Shown in pieces: positions 7,713 to 14,066 of a stretch of DNA of 64,000 nt. Location of the stretch: the IMG/VR virus record IMGVR_UViG_3300032116_000013, positions 62,001-126,000 of that record; one strand, given 5' to 3'. The position numbers and the translations under genes were made by a program. Position 1 is the first letter of the stretch; each line of letters begins with the position of its first letter. The notes under the pieces are model-generated. The model was given only the letters and a program-made list of their open reading frames with translations. It had not been told where the DNA came from and searched no databases. The DNA comes from a virus.

Positions 7713-8027
7713 ATGTTATTTGAAAATTATGATTTTGACATGGCTCTTTACAAGTACGCGGATCATCTCGCAGCGAATTACAATTCCACTGGCTCTACTG
7801 GCGGATACTCTATCAGTTATGTGAAGGGTCGCAAGTTTCTAAAGGTTGTCAAAACTTCTTGGAATTCTCCTTCGGTGCATTCTTTTATCTGCATCAAGGA
7901 ACATGACCAGTGGAAGTATGGTGACATTCTGAAGGCTGCTTCTTGGGCGCAGCCCGCGAAGAATTTTGCTCGCGGGAATGTTCTGGATACTAATTCTTAC
8001 AAAAATATATCATGGACGGGTGCTTAA
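7713..8027 (+). CDS. Conserved phage hypothetical protein (104 aa)
   Basis: Matches a recurrent small phage family with a YSISYVKGRKFLKVV beta hairpin, an SVHSFICIKE strand and a GDILKAASW...PAKNFARGNV C-terminal motif. Its function is not known. ATG 7713 was chosen over in-frame starts further upstream because it is just past the previous stop and a GGGG stretch precedes it. The stop overlaps the next ATG (TAATG). Confidence 0.75.
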   Translation: MLFENYDFDMALYKYADHLAANYNSTGSTGGYSISYVKGRKFLKVVKTSWNSPSVHSFICIKEHDQWKYGDILKAASWAQPAKNFARGNVLDTNSYKNISWTGA

Positions 8028-8239
8028 TGAATAATTGGAATCTCGAAGGTTTGCATGTGACTGGCATGTACATGGGTGAATTCCCTGTTTCTGGTCGCGT
8101 TGAATCGAGTCGTGTAAAGTATGGTGGTGGCGTTCAGCATACTGTCGTTCTTGATCAGTCAATTGAAATTTATAGTCAAGTGCGTGATCGTTTGCTTTTG
8201 AATCATGAAAATGTTACTCGTGTTCGGAGTGCTGCATAA
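8027..8239 (+). CDS. Small hypothetical protein (70 aa)
   Basis: A beta-rich small protein (HVTGMYMGEFPVSGRV, then VQHTVVLDQSIEIY). It resembles other small phage proteins beginning with a short WNLEGL-type segment. TAATG overlaps on both sides show translational coupling. Function unknown. Confidence 0.65.
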   Translation: MNNWNLEGLHVTGMYMGEFPVSGRVESSRVKYGGGVQHTVVLDQSIEIYSQVRDRLLLNHENVTRVRSAA

Positions 8240-8418
8240 TGGTAAATCTTCACGTGGAACTCATCAAGACGTTGGACGTTCGTGTCAAGAATCTTGAAGA
8301 TGTATTGATGCGCCTTGTTGTTGCTGTTGAGCAAGGCAAGCACATCGACTATAGCGAAGACTTGCAAGAATTGGTTGATGAAGCAAAGTCTGTAATCGAA
8401 GGGGAGTTTGAGGAATAA
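8239..8418 (+). CDS. Small helical protein (59 aa)
   Basis: Starts in a TAATG overlap and ends in another. The sequence is a regular amphipathic helix (ELIKTLDVRVKNLEDVLMRL), possibly a coiled coil, with an acidic C-terminus. Supported by position, spacing and codon pattern rather than homology. Confidence 0.6.
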   Translation: MVNLHVELIKTLDVRVKNLEDVLMRLVVAVEQGKHIDYSEDLQELVDEAKSVIEGEFEE

Positions 8419-8564
8419 TGAGTAAGCAAGATGTTGCTGGTTTCGCTGCTTTGACGTTTATCGTTCTGGTTGTTGTAGGAACGATTTGGTTGAACGTTGA
8501 AGTTTGGGGTGAATGCCGTCAAACGAATTCTTTTTGGTATTGCGTAAAATTGGTGAGCAAATAA
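8418..8564 (+). CDS. Small single-pass membrane protein (48 aa)
   Basis: Starts in a TAATG overlap. One hydrophobic helix (residues about 7-25, FAALTFIVLVVVGTIWL) is followed by a short tail with two cysteines (WGECRQTNSFWYC). The tail may face the periplasm, where the pair could form a disulfide. Function unknown. Confidence 0.6.
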   Translation: MSKQDVAGFAALTFIVLVVVGTIWLNVEVWGECRQTNSFWYCVKLVSK

Positions 8565-8565
8565 T

Positions 8566-8970
8566 ATGGCAGTTGCAGTTCCCAAAGTTGGTTCGCGTGT
8601 TCGAGTGACTACGATGTACCCGAACACGTATGCGTATCGCAATGAGTATGACAATTATGTCACATACACTCGCGAGGGTGTTGTCGTTGAGTCAATCTTC
8701 CGCGATCCGTTCATGTTCGCTGTCAAGACTGGTGATCCTGATCATCCTGTCAGCGAGTACAACGCAAAATCTTTGCACGTTGTAAAGATCGAGTATGTTA
8801 CTGGATCAGCAACGCAAGTTGCGACTGACAAGAAAGCCTGGAAGGTCAAGAGCGGCAAGGGTGATGGGTTCTACATTGTTGAACGTGTCAATGGAAAGTT
8901 CTCTTGCACGTGTAAGGGTTTTGAGTTCCGCAAAGACTGTAAGCATGTGGGTGCTGTGAGTAAAAAGTAA
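8566..8970 (+). CDS. SWIM zinc-finger protein
   Basis: 134 aa. The C-terminus carries a SWIM finger, CxC followed by CxH (Cys114, Cys116, Cys125, His127 in FSCTCKGFEFRKDCKHV). SWIM fingers bind zinc and usually DNA or protein. The N-terminal 70 residues are beta-rich (VGSRVRVTTMYPNTYAYR, TREGVVVESI), perhaps an SH3-like fold. It lies in the small-gene operon, with a 1-base overlap to the next start. Confidence 0.8.
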   Translation: MAVAVPKVGSRVRVTTMYPNTYAYRNEYDNYVTYTREGVVVESIFRDPFMFAVKTGDPDHPVSEYNAKSLHVVKIEYVTGSATQVATDKKAWKVKSGKGDGFYIVERVNGKFSCTCKGFEFRKDCKHVGAVSKK

Positions 8971-9341
8971 TGAGTGTGAATGATTATCAACAATCATTAG
9001 TTGCTGCTGGTGCGCGAGTGATCGCGTTCCAGGAGTTTGGTGATTGGCAAGGATCATGGGTTGCTTTGGTCGAGTACCAAGGGCAACGTGGCTGGGTGCA
9101 GGGATCATATGGTTCTTGCGACCACTGCGATGCGTTTCAATCAGAGTTTTCTTGGGATTCTGATTTTGCATGTGAAGATGTACAAGATCGTTTTGCTCAG
9201 TTCGGTCGCACATACTTGGATGATATTTTAACAACTGAGCAAGTGTTGAGTCGGTATAATGCTGATGCAGAATGGGATTCAGAGTCGGCAGACGCTGCTG
9301 CGTGGGTTTACCATGCTCAGCGGCAATATGGAGTTGAGTGA
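8970..9341 (+). CDS. Hypothetical protein (123 aa)
   Basis: Acidic and Trp-rich, beginning with a beta sheet segment (VIAFQEFGDWQGSWVALVEY) and containing CDHCDAF, a possible metal site. It resembles small phage proteins of unknown role found near SWIM proteins. TAATG overlaps at its start; the stop overlaps a 13-codon ORF. Confidence 0.65.
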   Translation: MSVNDYQQSLVAAGARVIAFQEFGDWQGSWVALVEYQGQRGWVQGSYGSCDHCDAFQSEFSWDSDFACEDVQDRFAQFGRTYLDDILTTEQVLSRYNADAEWDSESADAAAWVYHAQRQYGVE

Positions 9342-9382
9342 TGAACGAACAAACTAAACGCTGGATTGATGAGGAATATTGA
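9341..9382 (+). other. 13-codon ORF MNEQTKRWIDEEY
   Basis: Begins in a TGATG overlap and stops 1 base before the next ATG. Its first codons resemble the start of the gene at 9689 (MNERIKE). It may be a coupling peptide or the remnant of a duplicated gene. Confidence 0.35.
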
Positions 9383-9383
9383 A

Positions 9384-9689
9384 ATGTCTGAAATGACTAA
9401 AATCGTATACAGTGCTTGCTATGGTGGTTTCGGTTTGTCTGAGAAGGCAATCAGCCGATACTGGGAACTCAAGGGCGAACCTTGCCCCAAAAATTGGTAC
9501 GATAGAGGAATTGACCGTACTGACCCGATTCTTGTTCAGGTCGTCGAGGAACTTGGCGAAGATGCAAATGGTCCCTATGCGAAGTTAAGAATCAAAGAAC
9601 TACCAAAGGGTACAATCTATCGCATCGATGAGTATGATGGTTTTGAGAGTGTGAAAACTCAAGATGATTATGATTGGAGTGTTGCTTGA
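9384..9689 (+). CDS. Conserved phage hypothetical protein (101 aa)
   Basis: Member of a widespread phage family with a YSACYGGFGLSEKAI opening, RTDPILVQVVEELG middle and GTIYRIDEYDGFESV end. No biochemical role is known. GAGGA 9 bases before ATG 9384 supports this start over an in-frame ATG at 9366. The stop overlaps the next start (TGATG). Confidence 0.8.
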   Translation: MSEMTKIVYSACYGGFGLSEKAISRYWELKGEPCPKNWYDRGIDRTDPILVQVVEELGEDANGPYAKLRIKELPKGTIYRIDEYDGFESVKTQDDYDWSVA

Positions 9690-9865
9690 TGAACGAACGA
9701 ATTAAAGAACTTGCTGAACAATGCGTTGGCGACAGACCATACAACAATTCATTTGATTATGAAAAGTTCGCCGAGTTGATTGTGGAAGATATTATGCAGG
9801 AATTGTTTATCAATGGATATGAAGATGCCTTTGATCACCTGAACAAGTATTTCGGAGTTGAGTGA
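9689..9865 (+). CDS. Small hypothetical protein (58 aa)
   Basis: Acidic and helical (FAELIVEDIMQELFINGYED). A recurrent small phage ORF type, without a known role. The start lies in a TGATG overlap; upstream in-frame codons would lie inside the preceding gene. Confidence 0.65.
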   Translation: MNERIKELAEQCVGDRPYNNSFDYEKFAELIVEDIMQELFINGYEDAFDHLNKYFGVE

Positions 9866-10254
9866 TGGGCACTAATTATTATGTTGTTGAGAATGTTTGC
9901 GAATGCTGTAAGCGATACGATGAAAAGTATCACATTGGCAAGAAGTCCTATGGTTGGGCATTCTCATTCCAAGGTTACAAGTATGATGGTCTGACCACTT
10001 GGCAAAAGTGGAAAGAGTATCTTGTTGACAAAATTATCTACGATGAATATGGCGAACAGATTTCATTTGATAAGTTTGTTGAATTGATAGAAATTTATGG
10101 CAGACCAGGTTATGTGTTTGTGAATGAGTATCATCCACAAGGTCGCAAGGTGAAGGTTCACAACGAAGAAGGTCGTAAGGAAGGCTGGTTCAATCCAGAG
10201 TGGGATTGGGATGACCCAGAAGGTTATTCGTTCTGCTCAAGAGAGTTTAGTTAG
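9865..10254 (+). CDS. Conserved phage protein with CxCC motif (129 aa)
   Basis: Belongs to a common phage family starting MGTNYY and carrying CECCKRYDEKYHIGKKSYGWAF, a likely zinc-ribbon knuckle with a nearby His. The rest is Trp/Tyr-rich and acidic (WFNPEWDWDDPEG). ATG 9865 was chosen over GTG 9862. Function unknown; such genes are usually early accessory genes. Confidence 0.75.
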   Translation: MGTNYYVVENVCECCKRYDEKYHIGKKSYGWAFSFQGYKYDGLTTWQKWKEYLVDKIIYDEYGEQISFDKFVELIEIYGRPGYVFVNEYHPQGRKVKVHNEEGRKEGWFNPEWDWDDPEGYSFCSREFS

Positions 10255-10267
10255 CAGGAGTTGAGTG

Positions 10268-10687
10268 ATGAATGACCTAAATCTTGAAGGATTATCAGAC
10301 AAGCAACTGAGAATTTTTGCTGTGCGGTGTGCAAGACGAGTACAGCATCTGATGACTGACCCGAGGAGCGTTGCGGCACTTGATGTTGCCGAGCGTCACG
10401 CGAACGGACAGGCGACGGATGAGGAATTGAAAGTGGCATGGGATGCGGCGAATGCGGCGTGGGCTGCGGCGAATGCGGCGTGGGATGCGGCGCGGACTGC
10501 GGTGAGGGCTGCGGCGTTGGATGCGGCTGGGGCGGCGGCATCTTCAGCGCGGGATGCGGCGTGGTATGCGGCGTGGGCTACGGCTCGCCCAGCGGATGCG
10601 GCGCGGGCTGCGGGGGCTGCGGCGAGGGATGTTGAACGTGTTGAACAACAAAAGATTTTGGACGAGATTCGACAAGAGCAAATGTGA
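10268..10687 (+). CDS. Ala/Trp-rich repeat protein, copy 2 (Imm5-like)
   Basis: 139 aa paralogue of the protein at 4324. The N-terminal block ([20 protein letters not shown]) and the end ([11 protein letters not shown]) are nearly identical, also at the DNA level. The alanine-rich repeat between them is longer and more varied ([30 protein letters not shown]). Likely one extended helix. The repeat DNA is strongly GC-rich. Its stop overlaps the next ATG (TGATG). The two copies probably arose by duplication with repeat slippage. Function unknown. Confidence 0.75.
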   Translation: MNDLNLEGLSDKQLRIFAVRCARRVQHLMTDPRSVAALDVAERHANGQATDEELKVAWDAANAAWAAANAAWDAARTAVRAAALDAAGAAASSARDAAWYAAWATARPADAARAAGAAARDVERVEQQKILDEIRQEQM

Positions 10688-10941
10688 TGATCCGCGACGA
10701 CATTATCCGCATGGCGAGGGAGGCGGGCATCTGCACGGGAAACAGCATCCTGCTGCCTGCCCCTGACGGGCAAATCGAAGCACTTGAACGCTTCGCCGCC
10801 CTCGCTACGGCTGAGAAAAACAAAGAGATTGAGCGGCTACGGGAAGTGCTAAACAAACTTGAATACTTCTGCGATGGCACCATTAGGCGATATCCAGATG
10901 AACATGAAGTGGAAGTTGCACTGCGGAGAGAGGAGCAATGA
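10687..10941 (+). CDS. Conserved small phage protein (84 aa), 'RDDIIRMAREAG' family
   Basis: Begins with RDDIIRMAREAG and continues to LERFAALATAEKNKEIERLRE, the pattern of a small helical family common in proteobacterial phages. It is a paralogue of the next gene. Start in a TGATG overlap; its end overlaps the next start by 4 bases. No known role. Confidence 0.75.
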   Translation: MIRDDIIRMAREAGICTGNSILLPAPDGQIEALERFAALATAEKNKEIERLREVLNKLEYFCDGTIRRYPDEHEVEVALRREEQ

Positions 10942-11249
10942 CCCGCGACGACATTATCGGATGGATGCAAGAAGTTGGAGCGAAGAAAAGCGATCTGACC
11001 CCGCAAACCTATGATGGGTTTGTTGATATTTTTCAACGATTCGCTGCCCTTGCTGCCGAGCGAGAAAGAGAGGCTTGCGCTCAGTTGCTAGAGTCTCTAA
11101 CACTGGCATACCCTGATAGTGGTAAATTCACAATTGAACAATGTGTAAGAGCAATCAGATTGCGCAGCGTAAATCCAGAAAGTTTTGTGATGCTAAATGC
11201 ACCAACGCCCTATAAGAAAGGGTTTTGGGATCAACCAGAAATAAAGTAA
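10938..11249 (+). CDS. Conserved small phage protein (103 aa), paralogue
   Basis: Same family as the gene before it: TRDDIIGWMQEVG at the start and FQRFAALAAEREREACAQLLE in the middle, with a longer C-terminal tail. The tandem arrangement and shared motifs indicate duplication. Start overlaps the preceding stop (ATGA). No known function. Confidence 0.75.
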   Translation: MTRDDIIGWMQEVGAKKSDLTPQTYDGFVDIFQRFAALAAEREREACAQLLESLTLAYPDSGKFTIEQCVRAIRLRSVNPESFVMLNAPTPYKKGFWDQPEIK

Positions 11250-11261
11250 GAGGATCGAATT

Positions 11262-11462
11262 ATGTTATCAGATGATGAATTGGAGGCATACGAACATGAT
11301 CTTGTTATTCTTCTTAATGCTTTGCAGCGAATCAAGCATAACAATTTCGCTGAGCAATTTACAAACGATCTTTACGCAAATGATCGTGCGCTCTTCGAAG
11401 AGTTGAAAGTGTTGTTTAATAAGAGAGATTCATATATGAGGAAGAGCAATGCACCATTCTAA
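11262..11462 (+). CDS. Small helical protein (66 aa)
   Basis: Preceded by AAGAGGATCG. Acidic helix (DDELEAYEHDLVILLNALQRI). Overlaps the next gene by 14 bases. Not recognised. Confidence 0.6.
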   Translation: MLSDDELEAYEHDLVILLNALQRIKHNNFAEQFTNDLYANDRALFEELKVLFNKRDSYMRKSNAPF

Positions 11463-11643
11463 GCCACAATGCTTCACTGACTTTCAGTGGAAGATCTATC
11501 AGCAAGAATTGCAAGAAGTCAAGAACAGCAAGACACTTGACATTTGCTTCGATTGTACGGTAGAATATCAGAGTAAGATGCGCAAGGAAGGCAAGTGTGC
11601 TTTCCCGATGAAGCGTCTTGATAGAATTGCGGAGTATGCATGA
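11449..11643 (+). CDS. Cys-containing small phage protein (64 aa)
   Basis: Contains CFDCTVEYQSKMRKEGKC, the pattern (CxDCxxEYxxxMxxEGxC) of a widespread small phage protein that probably binds zinc. Preceded by AGGAAGAG. The stop overlaps the start of the following membrane protein. Role unknown. Confidence 0.75.
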   Translation: MHHSKPQCFTDFQWKIYQQELQEVKNSKTLDICFDCTVEYQSKMRKEGKCAFPMKRLDRIAEYA

Positions 11644-11792
11644 TCATTCTTCCATTGCTTGATCTTTTGTTTCTTGGCATTTCTATTTTTGGTGCCGTGT
11701 ACAATCGCGGAACAATTGTTGGTTGGATGTGCACGTTCTTGGTGTTCTGGCAAATTTGGATGTTGATAAAATTCTTCAGAGAACATCCTTGA
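11640..11792 (+). CDS. Small membrane protein (50 aa)
   Basis: Starts in an ATGA overlap with the previous stop. Two hydrophobic stretches (IILPLLDLLFLGISIFGAV and WMCTFLVFWQIWMLIKFF) suggest two membrane helices. Its stop codon lies in the -35 box of the next promoter. Last gene of the operon; function unknown. Confidence 0.6.
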   Translation: MIILPLLDLLFLGISIFGAVYNRGTIVGWMCTFLVFWQIWMLIKFFREHP

Positions 11793-11817
11793 TTTTTTTG
11801 GAATTGTACTATATAAT
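11789..11817 (+). promoter_or_regulatory. sigma70-like promoter
   Basis: -35 TTGATT (11789-11794), 17-bp spacer, -10 TATAAT (11812-11817). No ORF of note follows, so it would transcribe the structured non-coding stretch up to the tRNA-array promoter. Confidence 0.7.
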
Positions 11818-11823
11818 ATTTAC

Positions 11824-11940
11824 TGTAACAAATTTCCAAGCGTGATTCGCGACGCCCAAACATTCTTTTGGTAGGATGAAGCATCCCAAGGTGCCCTTAG
11901 TATTTTCCCTCCGCACCGAAAACAGCGACCTTTTTAGTGT
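11824..11940 (+). ncRNA. Candidate small structured RNA
   Basis: Lies between a strong TATAAT promoter and the tRNA-array promoter, without an ORF. Visible stems are GCGT/ACGC, GGATG-aag-CATCC and GGTGC/GCACC, followed by CTTTTTAG. This fits a small RNA of about 110 nt ending near a T-run. Not a tRNA and not matched to a known class. Confidence 0.35.
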
Positions 11941-11946
11941 AAGAAC

Positions 11947-12007
11947 GTAAGTTATTGATTCTATTAGGTTTTTTAGTCTTTACTTTTCGACGCTTGTAGG
12001 GCATAAT
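11947..12007 (+). promoter_or_regulatory. Early-type promoter of the tRNA array
   Basis: GTAAGTTATTGATT at 11947, -35 TTTACT at 11979 (32 bp on), 17-bp spacer, -10 CATAAT 12002-12007. It reads into the leader and the tRNA array. Confidence 0.85.
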
Positions 12008-12011
12008 AGTT

Positions 12012-12186
12012 CTATAGAGTTGAGTAAGGAAAGAAATATTGAGTAGTCGATAAAAGCGACTCACAGTGCTGATGCGGAACGAGACTGCGCGAGAGCACTA
12101 TAATATCTCGCAAATGGGCGGACAGGAAACATGAACGGGATGGCGAAAACTCCCATAGTAAGACTCCTGATGATATATGTAATTTT
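12012..12186 (+). ncRNA. Leader of the tRNA-array transcript
   Basis: About 175 nt without a supported ORF. It can form hairpins: GAGTAGTCG with CGACTC (12043-12064) and GTGCT with AGCAC enclosing TGCG pairs (12067-12099). Probably the processed 5' leader of the array; a separate function is not evident. Confidence 0.4.
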
Positions 12187-12261
12187 GCCTTCATAGCACA
12201 ACGGTAGTGCAACTGATTTGTAATCAGTAGGTTGGGAGTTCAAATCTCTCTGAAGGCACCA
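12187..12261 (+). tRNA. tRNA-Thr (TGT)
   Basis: Acceptor GCCTTCA/TGAAGGC, anticodon loop TTTGTAA, CCA encoded. The ACCA end is also part of an 11-bp inverted repeat with 12345-12355. Confidence 0.95.
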
Positions 12262-12355
12262 TATTGAAGCGCATTAGTATCTGGCTTGGAGAATGCCTAG
12301 AATTAAAAGAGAGTGGCTCCTTATTAAGACTCTGGCTAGTGTGTTTCAATATGGT
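12258..12355 (+). ncRNA. Structured spacer S1
   Basis: ACCATATTGAA (12258-12268) pairs perfectly over 11 bp with TTCAATATGGT (12345-12355). Inside lie CTAG/CTAG and AGAGT/ACTCT stems. The 5' arm includes the ACCA tail of tRNA-Thr. Not a tRNA; class unknown. Confidence 0.45.
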
Positions 12356-12442
12356 TATCCTGACTGCTACCAGAGGTTCGTAGTAGCGGAGACTGTCACC
12401 CCGAAGCATAGTGTGACGCTGGATTAGTAACCAGCATTTTTT
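12356..12442 (+). ncRNA. Structured spacer S2 with terminator-like hairpin
   Basis: Hairpins GCTAC/GTAG, GTCAC/GTGAC and GCTGG-ATTAGTA-CCAGC followed by six T (12437-12442). The last looks like an intrinsic terminator inside the array, perhaps an attenuator, because tRNA genes continue 3 bases later. Confidence 0.45.
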
Positions 12443-12444
12443 GC

Positions 12445-12519
12445 GGACCCATCGTCTAACGGTTAGGACACATCCCTTTCACGGATGGAATAGGGATTCG
12501 AATTCCCTTGGGTTCACCA
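12445..12519 (+). tRNA. tRNA-Glu (TTC)
   Basis: Acceptor GGACCCA/TGGGTTC, anticodon loop CTTTCAC, T-loop TTCGAAT, CCA encoded. Confidence 0.95.
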
Positions 12520-12525
12520 GATTTT

Positions 12526-12611
12526 GCGTAGTTGTGTGAGTGGTTAAAACAGACAGACTGTAAATCTGTTGCCTTCGGGCTACGGTGGTTCGAATCCATC
12601 ACTACGCACCA
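12526..12611 (+). tRNA. tRNA-Tyr (GTA)
   Basis: Acceptor GCGTAGT/ACTACGC, anticodon loop CTGTAAA, long variable arm (class II), CCA encoded. Confidence 0.95.
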
Positions 12612-12628
12612 ATTTTTGTTATGATTTT

Positions 12629-12702
12629 GGGACTGAAACATTAAAGTGATGTAACGGACTTTTAATCCGTAAAAGAGGGAGCGTTACCCTCCAGTCCTAC
12701 CA
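12629..12702 (+). tRNA. tRNA-Lys (TTT)
   Basis: Acceptor GGGACTG/CAGTCCT (first pair G-T), anticodon loop CTTTTAA, CCA encoded. D-loop lacks a clear GG pair. Confidence 0.9.
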
Positions 12703-12709
12703 TACGTTC

Positions 12710-12785
12710 GGGTCTATCGTATAACGGTGATTATATCTGGCTCTTAACCAGTTTGATGCAGGTTCGAATCCTGCTAGACCCACCA
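12710..12785 (+). tRNA. tRNA-Lys (CTT)
   Basis: Acceptor GGGTCTA/TAGACCC, anticodon loop CTCTTAA, T-loop TTCGAAT, CCA encoded. Confidence 0.93.
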
Positions 12786-12789
12786 ATTT

Positions 12790-12863
12790 ATCTCGATGGT
12801 GTAATGGTAGCATACGAGTCTCCAAAACTCTTGGTTGCGGTTCGAGTCCGTATCGGGATACCA
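12790..12863 (+). tRNA. tRNA-Trp (CCA)
   Basis: Acceptor ATCTCGA/TCGGGAT, anticodon loop CTCCAAA, CCA encoded. The hammerhead ribozyme begins 2 bases after its CCA end. Confidence 0.93.
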
Positions 12864-12865
12864 TT

Positions 12866-12914
12866 CTGTCTCTGATGAGTCCGTAGGGACGAAACGCTGT
12901 GAAGCGTCAGACAG
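12866..12914 (+). ncRNA. Type I hammerhead ribozyme
   Basis: All conserved parts are in place. Stem I is CTGTCT (12866-12871) with AGACAG (12909-12914). Core CTGATGA lies at 12872-12878. Stem II is GTCC/GGAC with a GTAG loop (12879-12890). Core GAA lies at 12891-12893. Stem III is ACGCT/AGCGT with a GTGA loop (12894-12907). The expected self-cleavage falls after C12908, as the GTC triplet requires. The open helix is stem I, so it is type I. It would cut the array transcript 45 nt after the tRNA-Trp CCA. Confidence 0.9.
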
Positions 12915-13286
12915 CAGCGCGACCTTGTGGTGTAGCGTGATGCAAAAAACACGTGGGGTAAAAAGTCCATCATTAAGTTGGGAAAATCCACCTCTGTTTA
13001 GGTGCTGAGATGTATCCGATAGAGCCTGTGCATGGGCTTGTGTAGGCATCCAAAGCAAAACCACACTTTTGAATTCAGATGCATAGGTTCCTCGCGACCT
13101 TAAAAGCGAGCGCGTAGCATGATAACGAACTCTCATGCAGGAGCGGTGGTTACTTACACCGCACGTATTTTAAAAAATTCGCGCACCCGAGAAAAAGTAA
13201 CCAATCTTCACTCGAGCCGATCGCAGGAATACTTGACCCATCCTTCACGCCAACCAATACTGCGTGTAAACAACGGTCTCTTTTTT
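12915..13286 (+). ncRNA. Structured 370-nt spacer S3 after the ribozyme
   Basis: No supported ORF. Short perfect hairpins follow one another: CACCT/AGGTG (12989/13000), CTCGC/GCGAG (13091/13106), GCATG/CATGC (13117/13134) and GCGGTG/CACCGC (13143/13157). It ends in a seven-T run just before tRNA-Asn. After ribozyme cleavage its RNA would carry a 5'-OH end. Class unknown. Confidence 0.4.
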
Positions 13287-13361
13287 TGGCGTGTAGATCA
13301 GCGGTAGATCAAGTGACTGTTAATCACTCTGTCGTAGGTTCGATCCCTACCACGCCAGCCA
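13287..13361 (+). tRNA. tRNA-Asn (GTT)
   Basis: Acceptor TGGCGTG/CACGCCA, anticodon loop CTGTTAA, discriminator G, CCA encoded. Confidence 0.95.
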
Positions 13362-13547
13362 ACTTGGTGACATGCAAGAGCAGAATAATCTGCCTAGTAC
13401 CGTGTTCATCCGAATGTGTGATGGCTTGTCTGTTTGGGTAACACATTCGATATGAGGTGGAACAGAATAGATCATGCTGTGTGGGGGTATGATTGAGAAT
13501 AATTTAGTAGTGGGGATTCCCGCGAACGATAGCCCACACCATATTTT
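13362..13547 (+). ncRNA. Structured spacer S4
   Basis: CGAATGTGT (13411) pairs with ACACATTCG (13441) over 9 bp, flanked by TGTTC/GAACA. A further GTGTGGG (13479)/CCCACAC (13533) stem ends beside a T-run before tRNA-Gln. No ORF. Class unknown. Confidence 0.4.
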
Positions 13548-13621
13548 TGAGGGATAGATTAATGGCAGATCATCTGGCTTTGAACCAGAGAGTCGTGGTT
13601 CGAGTCCACGTCCCTCAGCCA
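13548..13621 (+). tRNA. tRNA-Gln (TTG)
   Basis: Acceptor TGAGGGA/TCCCTCA, anticodon loop CTTTGAA, discriminator G, CCA encoded. Confidence 0.95.
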
Positions 13622-13633
13622 AAAACTAAAAAT

Positions 13634-13717
13634 GCGAGAGTGGCGGAACGGTATACGCGCTAGTCTTAGGAACTAGTACCGAAAGGTTTAAGAGTTCGAG
13701 TCTCTTCTCTCGCACCA
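13634..13717 (+). tRNA. tRNA-Leu (TAG)
   Basis: Acceptor GCGAGAG/CTCTCGC, anticodon loop CTTAGGA, long variable arm, CCA encoded. Confidence 0.95.
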
Positions 13718-13734
13718 TTTTTGGAAATTATTTC

Positions 13735-13808
13735 GGGGATGTAGTTAAATGGGATAACTTCTGGTTTGCATCCAGAAATTGAGAGTTCGATTCTCTCCGT
13801 CTCCACCA
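13735..13808 (+). tRNA. tRNA-Ala (TGC)
   Basis: Acceptor GGGGATG/CGTCTCC, anticodon loop TTTGCAT, CCA encoded. The third acceptor pair is G-T, so it keeps a wobble near the alanine identity region. Confidence 0.93.
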
Positions 13809-13813
13809 TTTTT

Positions 13814-13918
13814 GTTATTCGTAAGCCATGGGTGATCGCAAAGCCCGAGTAACTGCGCCAAAAGAAAACTTCAGTTCTAGACACCTGAAGGTGAGACGCA
13901 GCAGATAGTGCGAATGAC
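13814..13918 (+). ncRNA. Structured spacer S5
   Basis: GTTATTCG (13814-13821) pairs with CGAATGAC (13911-13918). Inside lie CTGCG/CGCAG (13853/13897) and CTTCAG/CTGAAG (13869/13885), giving a compact multi-helix RNA followed by six T. No ORF; class unknown. Confidence 0.45.
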
Positions 13919-13928
13919 AATCTTTTTT

Positions 13929-14058
13929 GTTCACGTGTGTATGGTAACCCATATGTGATTAGCAGAAAAACCAAGCATATGCTAATGTACCTGATGTCCA
14001 TAGCAGACTTATGTCGAATAAGTCCAGCGCACAACTTGGAAATTGTGTGACGGTGAAC
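13929..14058 (+). ncRNA. Structured spacer S6
   Basis: GTTCAC (13929) and GTGAAC (14053-14058) enclose four hairpins: TATGG/CCATA, TTAGCA/TGCTAA, GACTTAT/ATAAGTC (14006/14018) and CACAA/TTGTG (14030/14043). The outcome is a closed multibranch RNA of 130 nt. No ORF; class unknown. Confidence 0.45.
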
Positions 14059-14066
14059 AGCCTAAT

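Noticed and set aside
12166-12190. Second CTGATGA string just before tRNA-Thr as another hammerhead
   Set aside because: No stem II, no GAA core and no matching stem I or III nearby.
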